Source of the DNA: Anaerolineae bacterium
GTDB taxonomy: Bacteria; Chloroflexota; Anaerolineae; E26-bin7
Assembly: GCA_029933115.1 (NCBI GenBank)
Contig: JAOZOT010000014.1
Location: forward strand, 12,104-25,521
Direction: 5' to 3'
Length of the DNA stretch: 13,418 nt
In this document: one piece after another, positions 1-5,912 of the stretch
Numbering within the stretch: position 1 is the stretch's first letter
Layout: each line of letters starts with the position of its first letter
Made by a program: the position numbers and the translations under genes
Notes under the pieces: generated by a model
What the model was told of the DNA's origin: nothing
Database searches by the model: none
What the model saw: only the letters and a program-made list of their open reading frames with translations

Positions 1-198
1 CTGCTGCATCTCTGCTTCTCGCTTCTCCCAGCTTTCCCAGACCGGCTTTCTGATTTTGGCCAATGGACCCGACCAGGAGATATACCACTCTCCGCCGCAG
101 TTGGGACAGGCCATTTTCTCCACTCCTTTGGGAACCCGGAAACGCTCGAAACAGGCTAGGCACCTGACTTCTCCTGTCCTCTCGCTTTTCTCTCTCAT
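1..198 (-). CDS. Zinc-ribbon protein, 3' part cut by window edge
   Basis: An open frame of 66 codons reads on the minus strand from an ATG at 198 to the window edge without a stop, so the C-terminus is missing. The protein has a short basic and charged start (MREKSER), then a CxxC knuckle (C13, C16) and a CPNCGG knuckle (C31, C34), followed by a Trp/Lys/Glu-rich helix. Two CxxC pairs 15 residues apart are the pattern of a zinc ribbon. Proteins like this bind nucleic acids or serve as accessory subunits, but no specific function can be assigned. A purine-rich ribosome site (AAAGGGGG) lies about 6 nt before the ATG, and a near-consensus promoter lies about 60 nt further upstream, which together support the frame. 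The plus-strand frame over the same bases is its shadow. Confidence 0.72.
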   Translation of the reverse strand, partial: MREKSERTGEVRCLACFERFRVPKGVEKMACPNCGGEWYISWSGPLAKIRKPVWESWEKREAEMQQ

Positions 199-261
199 GG
201 TGACCCCCTTTGGAAATATATGTCACTTTTTTGCACACCGTCTCGCAGATGACACATTGAT

Positions 262-290
262 ATTGTAACACACAACTTTCAAAAAGTCAA
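262..290 (-). promoter_or_regulatory. Sigma70/SigA-type promoter of the zinc-ribbon gene
   Basis: Read on the minus strand, the -35 box TTGACT (285-290) and the -10 box TACAAT (262-267) are separated by exactly 17 nt. Each matches the consensus at 5 of 6 positions. The predicted transcription start is near 255, giving a leader of about 57 nt before the ATG at 198. Confidence 0.75.
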
Positions 291-320
291 TTCTCACACC
301 CCTGCCACTGCCAAGTCTTC

Positions 321-349
321 TTGACAAGCGTCGTTAAGTAACATATAAT
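321..349 (+). promoter_or_regulatory. Consensus promoter of the S1-ftsK operon
   Basis: A perfect -35 box TTGACA (321-326) and a perfect -10 box TATAAT (344-349) are separated by 17 nt. The transcription start is expected near 356, about 95 nt before the S1 gene. It is back-to-back with the minus-strand promoter at 262-290. The only gap between the two -35 boxes is 291-320, so they may share control. Confidence 0.85.
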
Positions 350-390
350 AACAACCGTCAGCCCAGCCTATATTTGCTGAAATCCGGGCT

Positions 391-424
391 ACGGGCCGCA
401 CCCTGCCCGTGGCGCAACAGTGCG
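391..424 (+). promoter_or_regulatory. Two adjacent hairpins in the S1 mRNA leader
   Basis: ACGGGC (391-396) pairs with GCCCGT (405-410) across an 8-nt loop. CGCA (413-416) pairs with TGCG (421-424) across a 4-nt loop. Both lie inside the predicted 5' leader, just before a purine-rich stretch (GAGGAAAG, 427-434). Leader hairpins mediate autogenous control of S1 genes in some bacteria; that role here is inference. No known riboswitch consensus was recognised. Confidence 0.35.
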
Positions 425-450
425 TTGAGGAAAGCCGGTGATTCGGTGAG

Positions 451-1542
451 ATGAGTGAGGCGAGGTTAGGAGAAATGGACACCACTGATAACGAGTGGGA
501 AAGACCACTGGACGAGGGGTATTGGGAGGTCTTGTTGCGCGAAGGGGAATACTCACGTGTGACATCTCCTCCTGTGGATGGGAGAGAAATCTTGCGAGAA
601 CTCGGAGCCGAGTCGCTCCGACCAGAGGATCGTGTTCTGGGCCTCAAGGAGGGAAGCGATCTGAGGGCCCCAGGAGACGGCGAGAGCTTTTGTGCCGGCG
701 AAGACCAACTGGAGCAAGATTGGCAGTGGATTCAAGAGAGCCTGGCCAACGGCGAGGTCATTGATGGTAGAGTGACGGGCTACAATCGCGGAGGGCTGCT
801 GGTTGAGTTGAACACTTTGCAAGGATTTGTGCCCATCTCACATCTGGCCGATTTTCCTCGGCGGGTGGATGCCAGGGAGAGAAAGGCAGAGTTGGCCAGC
901 AGGATAGGCGAAAAACTTTCGCTGAGGGTCATCGAGGTAGATCGAGAAAAAGAGCGGCTGGTACTTTCGGAACGTTTATCAGCCTCAGAGGGACGGTCAG
1001 CAGATGACGTGTGGGACAGAATCTGCGAGGGCGACGTCTGTCGCGGGCGAGTCACTAATTTGTGTTCCTTCGGGGCCTTCATTGACCTGGGCGGCGTGGA
1101 GGGGTTGATTCACATCTCGGAAATGTCGTGGGGGCGGGTGGCTCACCCCCGCGACGTTTTGCGAACCGGTGAGGAGGTAGAAGTTTACGTGCTCGGCGTG
1201 GACAGAGAGCAGCAGAAGATCGCCCTCAGCCTGAAGCGTTTGCAGCCCAATCCGTGGAACCTGGTGGAGGAACGTTACAAAGTAGGTCAGTTGATCGAAG
1301 GCACTATTACTAACGTGGTCAGCTTTGGAGCCTTCGCTCGCATCGAGGAAGGATTGGAAGGGTTAATCCACATCTCCGAGTTGGCCGAGGGGGACTTTTT
1401 GCATCCGCGCAATGTGGTCAAAGAAGGCGACAGAGTTACTGTGCGCATCCTGGACATTGACAGCACTCGTCACCGTCTGCGGTTGAGTCTCAGACAGGCC
1501 TGGACGACTAGCGAAGGCGTTAGCGATTCCGATCAGTTATAG
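451..1542 (+). CDS. S1-domain RNA-binding protein (30S ribosomal protein S1-like)
   Basis: This 363-residue protein has three C-terminal S1 OB-fold repeats at about residues 101-176, 194-264 and 279-350. Each contains the typical G-x-V-x-x-G-F/L-I-H/P-I-S-E/H-L core; GAFIDLGGVEGLIHIS in repeat 2 and GAFARIEEGLEGLIHIS in repeat 3 are textbook. The first 100 residues are acidic and have no recognisable domain. It probably binds mRNA, helping initiation or RNA stability in the manner of RpsA. Canonical RpsA has four to six repeats, so this is a short form and may not be a true ribosomal subunit. The start is uncertain: ATG 451 is the longest, while the in-frame ATG 475 sits closer to purine-rich sequence (GAGG 462-465, AGGAGA 468-473). 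It is the first gene of an operon with the FtsK gene 15 bp downstream. Confidence 0.88.
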   Translation: MSEARLGEMDTTDNEWERPLDEGYWEVLLREGEYSRVTSPPVDGREILRELGAESLRPEDRVLGLKEGSDLRAPGDGESFCAGEDQLEQDWQWIQESLANGEVIDGRVTGYNRGGLLVELNTLQGFVPISHLADFPRRVDARERKAELASRIGEKLSLRVIEVDREKERLVLSERLSASEGRSADDVWDRICEGDVCRGRVTNLCSFGAFIDLGGVEGLIHISEMSWGRVAHPRDVLRTGEEVEVYVLGVDREQQKIALSLKRLQPNPWNLVEERYKVGQLIEGTITNVVSFGAFARIEEGLEGLIHISELAEGDFLHPRNVVKEGDRVTVRILDIDSTRHRLRLSLRQAWTTSEGVSDSDQL

Positions 1543-1557
1543 AAGAGCAGGACAAAT

Positions 1558-3705
1558 TTGAAGCGACGGAATATCAGCTTGGATCCACGCCAGCGAGAGA
1601 TTCTGGGCCTTCTCCTGCTGGCGTTTGGAATCCTCACTCTCCTCAGTTTGTTCAACATTACCCCGGGTACAGTCAGCGGTTGGTGGGCGGACTTTTTGTA
1701 CCATCTTTTTGGTTGGGGAGCCTATCTTGCGGCCCTGGCCCTGGGAGCGGGCGGGGTCATCCTCCTGGCTCATAATCTCCAGCCCAGGAGTATAATAGGT
1801 TGGAGGATGGTCCTTGGGCTGGAGTTGGTTTTCCTGGCCGGCTTGGCCCTGGCGCACCTTCTCTCCCCCCACCCCGACCCCCTTCAGTTAGCCCGTGATG
1901 GTGGGGGCGGCGGCTATGTAGGCTGGGCTCTGAGCAGCGTCCTGAGCCAGGCTCTTGGCCCGCTGCTGGCCTTTCTGGTCCTCTTGGTCACGGCCGCGGC
2001 CGGGTTGATTCTGATTTTTGGTCTTTCCCTCAGCCAGATACAGGGTGGTCTGGCTTCTGCCTGGAAGGCGGGACTGTCCTTTTACCGCCATCTGAGGCCG
2101 CCGGCGGTGGCGCAGCCCCAGAAAGCCCGTCCCGCTCCTGCCCCCAAGACTGAGAAGCCCCCGCCTCCTCCTGTGATCACCCGGGCCAGGCGGGCCTCGG
2201 GGGGCAAGAAGCGGGGGACTGCCAGGAAGGTGAAACGCGACAGCCGCCTTCCTCCTCTGGATATCCTCGACAGCTTTTCCCCCCAGGCTTTCAGCGACAC
2301 CGACGCACGCTACAAAGCCCGAGTGATCGAGGAGACTCTGACCAGCTTTGGGGTGCCGGCCAGGGTGGTTGAGATCAAGCAAGGGCCCGTTGTCACTCAG
2401 TTTGGCGTGGAGCCCGGTTACATTGAGCGTAGGGACCGTGAGGGGCGTATCAAACGACGCAAAGTGAGAGTCAGCAGGATCCAGGCCCTGGTCAATGACC
2501 TGGCTCTGGCCTTGTCGGCCGCCCCCATCCGCATCGAGGCCCCCGTGCCAGGCCAGCCCATCGTGGGCATCGAGGTGCCCAACTCAAAAGTCTCCCTGGT
2601 CTCCCTGCGAGAGGTCGTGGAATCACGGGAGTTTCAGCGTCTGAAATCCAGGCTAAAAATCGCTTTGGGCGCAGATGTCTCTGGCCAGCCGATAGTAGCT
2701 GACCTGGCTCTCATGCCTCACCTCCTCATCGCCGGGGCCACGGGGTCGGGCAAATCGGTTTGCATCAACTCTATCGTGACCTGCCTCCTGTTTCACAACA
2801 CACCCGAAACCTTGCGCCTGCTCATGATTGACCCCAAGATGGTCGAGTTGGTGGGGTTCAATGGCATACCCCACCTCCTGGCTCCGGTAGTAGTCGAACT
2901 GGATGAAATAGTGTCTTCTCTGACCTGGATCACCCGGCAGATGGATGATCGCTATCGGCTCTTTGCCGAGATAGGAGCGCGCAACATTGACGACTACAAC
3001 CGCCAGATAGCCCGTCAAGGACAGGAAATCTTGCCCTACATTGTGGTAGTCATTGACGAGCTGGCCGACCTGATGATGGTCTCCCCGGATACTGTTGAGC
3101 GTGCTATTTGCCGCATTGCCCAGATGGCCCGGGCCACGGGCATCCACTTGGTCATGGCCACTCAGCGGCCCAGCGTGGATGTGGTCACCGGTCTGATCAA
3201 GGCCAATTTCCCGGCGCGCATTAGTTTTGCCGTGACCTCGCAAGTGGACTCGCGGGTGATTTTGGACACAGGTGGAGCGGAGCAACTGCTGGGTCGGGGC
3301 GATATGCTTTACATGGCTCCCGATTCCAGCAAGCTGGTCAGATTACAGGGGTGTTTCGTTTCGGACAAAGAGATGGAGAAACTGGTCAAATTCTGGCGGG
3401 AGACGACCTGGGTGCGGGCTCCCGCCGAGGGCCCCCGCTACCCCTGGCAGGGCCTGGCAGCCAAAGATGAGCAGGATGAGCTTTTGGAGGAAGCTATCGA
3501 GTTGGTGAAGCGTCACAGGCGGGCCTCGGCTTCCTTTTTGCAGCGCCGCCTGCGCATCGGCTATCCGCGGGCGGCCCGTCTCATTGATATAATGGAGGAC
3601 CAGGGCATCATTGGGCCACCTGAAAGCGGAGGACGTTCGCGAGAGGTATTGATAGGGGATTTCGACGAGCAATCGGACCTGGCGAGTGAGAGGCAAACGG
3701 TGTGA
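1558..3705 (+). CDS. ftsK: FtsK/SpoIIIE family DNA translocase
   Basis: This is a 715-residue membrane-anchored, septum-associated motor that pumps chromosomal DNA and helps chromosome-dimer resolution. The N-terminus has about four transmembrane segments (roughly 16-33, 50-71, 80-102 and 130-156). A Pro/Lys/Arg-rich linker (about 175-230) follows, then the alpha domain and the RecA-like beta domain. Walker A is GATGSGKS at 393-400, and Walker B is IVVVIDE ending in D500-E501. The motif MATQRPSVDVVTGLIKANFPARI is diagnostic of the family. A C-terminal winged-helix gamma domain (about 640-715, with RRLRIGYPRAARLID) would read KOPS-type polar sequences. The length fits short SpoIIIE/FtsK proteins. 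The start is TTG, chosen because AGGA (1548-1551) lies 6 nt upstream and the gene follows the S1 stop by 15 bp. It is co-transcribed with the S1 gene. Confidence 0.95.
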   Translation: MKRRNISLDPRQREILGLLLLAFGILTLLSLFNITPGTVSGWWADFLYHLFGWGAYLAALALGAGGVILLAHNLQPRSIIGWRMVLGLELVFLAGLALAHLLSPHPDPLQLARDGGGGGYVGWALSSVLSQALGPLLAFLVLLVTAAAGLILIFGLSLSQIQGGLASAWKAGLSFYRHLRPPAVAQPQKARPAPAPKTEKPPPPPVITRARRASGGKKRGTARKVKRDSRLPPLDILDSFSPQAFSDTDARYKARVIEETLTSFGVPARVVEIKQGPVVTQFGVEPGYIERRDREGRIKRRKVRVSRIQALVNDLALALSAAPIRIEAPVPGQPIVGIEVPNSKVSLVSLREVVESREFQRLKSRLKIALGADVSGQPIVADLALMPHLLIAGATGSGKSVCINSIVTCLLFHNTPETLRLLMIDPKMVELVGFNGIPHLLAPVVVELDEIVSSLTWITRQMDDRYRLFAEIGARNIDDYNRQIARQGQEILPYIVVVIDELADLMMVSPDTVERAICRIAQMARATGIHLVMATQRPSVDVVTGLIKANFPARISFAVTSQVDSRVILDTGGAEQLLGRGDMLYMAPDSSKLVRLQGCFVSDKEMEKLVKFWRETTWVRAPAEGPRYPWQGLAAKDEQDELLEEAIELVKRHRRASASFLQRRLRIGYPRAARLIDIMEDQGIIGPPESGGRSREVLIGDFDEQSDLASERQTV

Positions 3706-3743
3706 AAGCTCCGCTTGGGCTCAGGGCCAGGCGACAGCAATGC

Positions 3744-3775
3744 CCCTCCCGCAGGGTTCGCCACCTGTGGGAGGG
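3744..3775. repeat. Hairpin repeat after ftsK (CCCTCCCGCAGG family)
   Basis: CCCTCCCGCAGG (3744-3755) pairs with CCTGTGGGAGGG (3764-3775) over an 8-nt loop, giving 12 bp with one G-U pair. The same CCCTCCCGCAGG core recurs in the inverted repeat at 5243-5257/5325-5339, so it looks like a dispersed palindromic repeat. There is no T-tract, so it is not a classical intrinsic terminator, though it could protect the 3' end of the ftsK mRNA. Confidence 0.6.
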
Positions 3776-3794
3776 TGAGGTGAGTCGCACCTCA
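3776..3794. repeat. Small perfect hairpin
   Basis: TGAGGTG (3776-3782) and CACCTCA (3788-3794) form a perfect 7-bp stem with a 5-nt loop. It directly abuts the preceding hairpin. A third TGAGGTG follows near 3815. No T-tract follows. Confidence 0.45.
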
Positions 3795-3825
3795 AAGAGG
3801 CGATTGAGGTGAGGGCGAAGCCCAT

Positions 3826-3854
3826 TTGCCAATTGTGGGCTGTTGTGCTAAAAT
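3826..3854 (+). promoter_or_regulatory. Candidate promoter with no clear gene
   Basis: TTGCCA (3826-3831) and TAAAAT (3849-3854) are 17 nt apart, each 5 of 6 to consensus. Transcription would begin near 3861, immediately before AGGAG (3868-3872) and a GTG at 3879. The reading frame from that GTG does not look like a real protein. The transcript could instead lead into the HEPN/nucleotidyltransferase pair starting at 4168. Confidence 0.5.
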
Positions 3855-4092
3855 AACAGCGGCCCCCAGGAGTGAAGTGTGCCATCTTCTTTTTGGCCTT
3901 TTTTGCACACGTGTGTAAAGACTTTTATACCCGGATTCGCTGCACGAGTCCGTGGAGAGTGGGTGAGTCATGGGCGCATTTGTCAGAGACATCGCCAAAG
4001 TAGCTATGGCTTCTCATTGCAAGGCAGGTTGGAGGTGCGCGGATCGTCGGGGAGGCCGGGATTACGACAACATGATCGTGGAGGTCTGATGT
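3855..4092. other. Gene-poor stretch between ftsK and the HEPN-like gene
   Basis: No convincing gene is seen in this stretch. It holds a 10-bp perfect palindrome CACACGTGTG (3906-3915), whose left half also complements GTGTGC at 3877-3882. It also holds a 39-codon frame from ATG 3970 to the stop at 4087-4089, beginning MGAFVRDIAKVA and ending DYDNMIVEV. Its two ends look protein-like but the middle is Arg/Gly-rich and it has only a distant GGAGAG, so it may be a gene remnant or chance. The frame beginning at GTG 3879 has shadow-like composition. Confidence 0.3.
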
Positions 4093-4093
4093 T

Positions 4094-4147
4094 TGTCACA
4101 TGGGGACAGAAACGGCCATCTGATGCCCGGTTTGTCCCTATGTGACA
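4094..4147. repeat. Inverted repeat before the HEPN/nucleotidyltransferase pair
   Basis: TGTCACATGGGGACA (4094-4108) and TGTCCCTATGTGACA (4133-4147) are complementary over 15 positions with a single G-U pair and a 24-nt spacer. The right arm ends 20 bp before the ATG at 4168. It could be an operator bound by the encoded pair, an RNA hairpin in its leader, or the end of an old mobile element. The sequence alone cannot separate these. Confidence 0.6.
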
Positions 4148-4167
4148 GAAGAATCTGCCTGAGGAAG

Positions 4168-4521
4168 ATGAACGCAAACGGGCATCTGGAGAAAGCGCGG
4201 GCTCTTAAGGGCACGCTGGAAACTGTGTTCCAAAGCAGCACTGACATAGAAAGAGATGCTCCAGCTATTGTCGAGTTGATTTACGGCATTGCGTTTCACC
4301 TCATCGCTTACGGGACAGAGTTGAAATATGGCCAGCACAAAGACACCCACGTTGGACTGCCGAGACTTCTACGGCAGTTAGATGAGGATAGGATTGCGGA
4401 CATGTTTGATGATTTGGACCGATATCGTGCCGGACGCTGGTACGGCGGTCGTTGGAATGGCCAGGTTGTTGATGATTGTCGTCGGATACTGAGTGAAATC
4501 GAAAAGTGGGCAAAGGAATAA
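4168..4521 (+). CDS. HEPN-like helical protein, partner of nucleotidyltransferase
   Basis: This is a 117-residue, largely helical protein. The start ATG 4168 is preferred because GAGGAAG lies directly upstream and the longer frame (from 4093) would translate the inverted repeat. The conserved-looking stretch YGQHKDTHVGLPRLLRQL (about 54-71) and RAGRWYGGRWNG (about 87-98) resemble small HEPN-fold proteins encoded beside minimal nucleotidyltransferases. The classical RNase RX4-6H motif is not evident, so it may not be an active HEPN RNase; His57 and His61 are the most notable polar residues. Its stop overlaps the next gene by 16 bp, which implies translational coupling. The likely role is one half of an MNT-HEPN type toxin-antitoxin or nucleotide-signalling pair. 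The family assignment rests on context more than on motif. Confidence 0.7.
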   Translation: MNANGHLEKARALKGTLETVFQSSTDIERDAPAIVELIYGIAFHLIAYGTELKYGQHKDTHVGLPRLLRQLDEDRIADMFDDLDRYRAGRWYGGRWNGQVVDDCRRILSEIEKWAKE

Positions 4522-5159
4522 TACCCGAAAAGCTATACGCCCCGATTATGAAGTTCGTCTCGCGGGCCAACGAGATACCGAACCTGATTTGCGCTATCCT
4601 CTTTGGGTCAGTTGTGACGGGGGAGATGAGCAAAAAGAGCGATATAGATATCCTTCTCGTCTTTGATACCGATCACAATCCAGAGGTCGGGGAGGAGAGC
4701 AAAACCGCCGTAAAAATTGCCGGACAGATTGCAAAGGAGTATCGGCTTGACCATCCATTTTCCTTCGTTGCGGTGAGTCTCAGAGAGAAAGGCGATACAG
4801 ATGCTCATTTTCTGTGGCGAGTCTCGCGCGAGGGCATAGTCATCTGGGGACGTCCTGAGCGGTATCTATTCGACGAGGAATTCCTGCAGGTCGCTCCCTG
4901 CCTGATCGTCTCCTACTCGATGACTGGCCTACAGCCGAAGGAGAAGAAAGCTATCGAACGATCCCTGTTTGGGTACGAGGTGAGGAAAAGAGTAAATGAT
5001 AAGCTTTACGTCAGCCGCAGGGAAGGAATCATTGATGGCAAGCAGGGAGTGAAAATCGGCCGGGGCTCGCTCCTGGTCAGCGATAGTGCTCTGGAGAGAG
5101 TGATTGAGTTATTCGAGAAATATGGTGTCCGCTATTCGGAGATAAAGGTCTGGAAGTAG
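4506..5159 (+). CDS. Nucleotidyltransferase-domain protein (MNT type) with C-terminal extension
   Basis: This 217-residue protein has an N-terminal pol-beta-superfamily nucleotidyltransferase fold. The signature G34-S35 is followed by SDID with D46 and D48 as metal ligands (ILFGSVVTGEMSKKSDIDIL). A third carboxylate is not obvious. MNT proteins in TA modules transfer AMP to partner HEPN proteins. After about residue 125 there is an extra 90-residue domain with KEKKAIERSLFGYEVRKR and GVKIGRGSLLV, rich in basic residues, which minimal MNTs (about 100 residues) lack. It may be a winged-helix or RNA-binding module, but this is inference. The GTG start at 4506 overlaps the HEPN-like gene by 16 bp; ATG 4548 (residue 15) is an alternative. 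This gene and its partner look less GC-rich than the flanking operons, which suits an acquired module. Confidence 0.85.
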   Translation: MGKGIIPEKLYAPIMKFVSRANEIPNLICAILFGSVVTGEMSKKSDIDILLVFDTDHNPEVGEESKTAVKIAGQIAKEYRLDHPFSFVAVSLREKGDTDAHFLWRVSREGIVIWGRPERYLFDEEFLQVAPCLIVSYSMTGLQPKEKKAIERSLFGYEVRKRVNDKLYVSRREGIIDGKQGVKIGRGSLLVSDSALERVIELFEKYGVRYSEIKVWK

Positions 5160-5214
5160 GTTTGTCTGTCACGCGACGACAGAGGGGCCTATCCTGGAGC
5201 TTTTTATGTCGCTT

Positions 5215-5378
5215 GAGAGCCTTTCATAATTCGCGGGGGTTCACCCTCCCGCAGGCTGAGGCGGTATCCCCGCCAAGGCTATGCCCGTGAGGTGGCTTTC
5301 AGTCTGCTGCCAAAGTGAGTTTCAAGCCTGCGGGAGGGTAGCCGTCCCCTCTGCGGGTGAATTACGAAAGGGCCTCTC
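5215..5378. repeat. Imperfect palindromic element (~164 bp)
   Basis: An outer inverted repeat pairs GAGAGCCTTTCATAATTCGC (5215-5234) with its imperfect complement at 5353-5378 (GTGAATTACGAAAGG, CTCTC). An inner perfect 15-bp inverted repeat pairs ACCCTCCCGCAGGCT (5243-5257) with AGCCTGCGGGAGGGT (5325-5339). The 67-nt centre has a further small hairpin (GGCGG with CCGCC). The nested symmetry and lack of coding sequence suggest a MITE-like or REP-like element. It fills most of the 262 bp between the nucleotidyltransferase and ribbon-helix-helix genes, and it could also stop or stabilise transcripts from either side. Confidence 0.7.
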
Positions 5379-5421
5379 GCTTCATGACAAAAAGGATGGC
5401 CGGTAGAAAGGGGAATAGCCG

Positions 5422-5673
5422 GTGGAAAAGAAATCTGTGACGCTGAACATTCCCGAGAGGATATACGATCAAACCCACAGGTTGATAGAGGAAGGGCTCT
5501 TCAGGGACTTTGAGGACGTGGTGATGGCCGGGATTCGCTATGTTCTGCTCGAGGCTGCCATGATCGAAACGGAGCTCGAACCTGCGGGGCTCACCGGACT
5601 GGAACGGTACATGTTCTATCTTTACAAAGCTCCGTATGGAAATCGCGGAGGCCGGCGGGCTGTTCCCGGGTAA
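5422..5673 (+). CDS. Ribbon-helix-helix (CopG-like) antitoxin-type protein, probably frameshifted
   Basis: This 83-codon frame starts at GTG 5422 with AAAGGGG (5407-5413) 8 nt upstream. Residues 4-45 (KSVTLNIPERIYDQTHRLIEEGLFRDFEDVVMAGIRYVL) form a beta strand and two helices, as in small ribbon-helix-helix DNA-binding proteins, which usually repress their own operon as antitoxins. After about residue 70 the frame degenerates into NRGGRRAVPG and stops. In the next frame, however, a clean charged helical sequence (MEIAEAGGLFPGKTKEEVIEILRRTREQIYGEKYAA) continues directly from ATG 5636. The simplest reading is a single-base insertion near 5630-5640 that split one gene of about 110 residues. No toxin gene (such as PIN) follows; a miniature element and a metabolic operon do. 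Confidence 0.65.
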   Translation: MEKKSVTLNIPERIYDQTHRLIEEGLFRDFEDVVMAGIRYVLLEAAMIETELEPAGLTGLERYMFYLYKAPYGNRGGRRAVPG

Positions 5674-5794
5674 GACGAAAGAAGAGGTCATCGAGATTCT
5701 CAGAAGGACCAGAGAGCAAATTTATGGAGAGAAGTATGCGGCTCATTTTACAGCGTGTCTGAAAAATGCTCGTAGTGGCGACTTGAGTCGCTAA
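5636..5794 (+). pseudogene. Out-of-frame C-terminal half of the ribbon-helix-helix gene, ending inside a MITE
   Basis: From ATG 5636 the frame one base ahead of the ribbon-helix-helix frame reads 52 codons to TAA 5792-5794. It is open back to 5564, so it overlaps the preceding frame. The first 37 residues (EEVIEILRRTREQIYGEKYAAHF) look like a genuine C-terminal helix of an antitoxin-type protein. The last 14 (TACLKNARSGDLSR) are encoded by the miniature inverted-repeat element beginning at 5749, so the native end is lost. Alternatives are a tiny overlapping gene or a programmed +1 frameshift, but there is no good ribosome site at 5636 and no obvious slippery site. Confidence 0.5.
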
Positions 5795-5872
5795 TGATTG
5801 GTGCTCTGCGGCTAAAAACGACTGAAGTCGTTACTACGAGCGCCGCCCCCTGAATTTTCAGATACGCTCTTA
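5749..5872. mobile_element. Miniature inverted-repeat element, copy 1 (~124 bp, TA-flanked)
   Basis: The element runs from TA (5749-5750) to TA (5871-5872). Its left terminus contains AGCGTGTCTGAAAA and CTCGTAGTGGCGACTT. Its right terminus, read on the other strand, contains AGCGTATCTGAAAATT and CTCGTAGTAACGACTT. The right arm has about 13 extra bases (a CAGGGGGCGG stretch) absent on the left. A nested palindrome (AACGACT/AGTCGTT) lies near the centre. It has no coding capacity. TA flanks with terminal inverted repeats fit non-autonomous relatives of IS630/Tc1-mariner elements. A second copy starts at 13365. It ends 40 bp before the IolM-like start, so it separates that operon from upstream sequence. 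Confidence 0.75.
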
Positions 5873-5912
5873 GACGCCAATGAGTATGCCTGACAGGAAA
5901 TGGAGGTTAAAA

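Noticed and set aside
56..268. Plus-strand 70-codon frame at the left edge
   Set aside because: It is antisense to the zinc-ribbon gene, which has a promoter, a ribosome site and paired CxxC motifs on the minus strand.
391..450. Possible cobalamin or other riboswitch, or an RNase P-like GAGGAAAG motif, in the S1 leader
   Set aside because: Only simple hairpins are present; the other conserved blocks of these RNAs are missing.
3879..4145. 88-codon frame from GTG 3879 with AGGAG upstream and a promoter nearby
   Set aside because: The composition is Arg/Gly/Ser-rich and shadow-like, it runs into the inverted repeat at 4094-4147, and no domain is recognisable.
4093..4167. N-terminal extension of the HEPN-like protein from a TTG at 4093
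   Set aside because: These 25 codons are encoded by the inverted repeat, and the ATG at 4168 has a purine-rich site right before it.
5215..5378. Possible CRISPR or tRNA in the palindromic region
   Set aside because: There are no regularly spaced repeats and no cloverleaf or T-loop motif; the symmetry is that of one inverted repeat.
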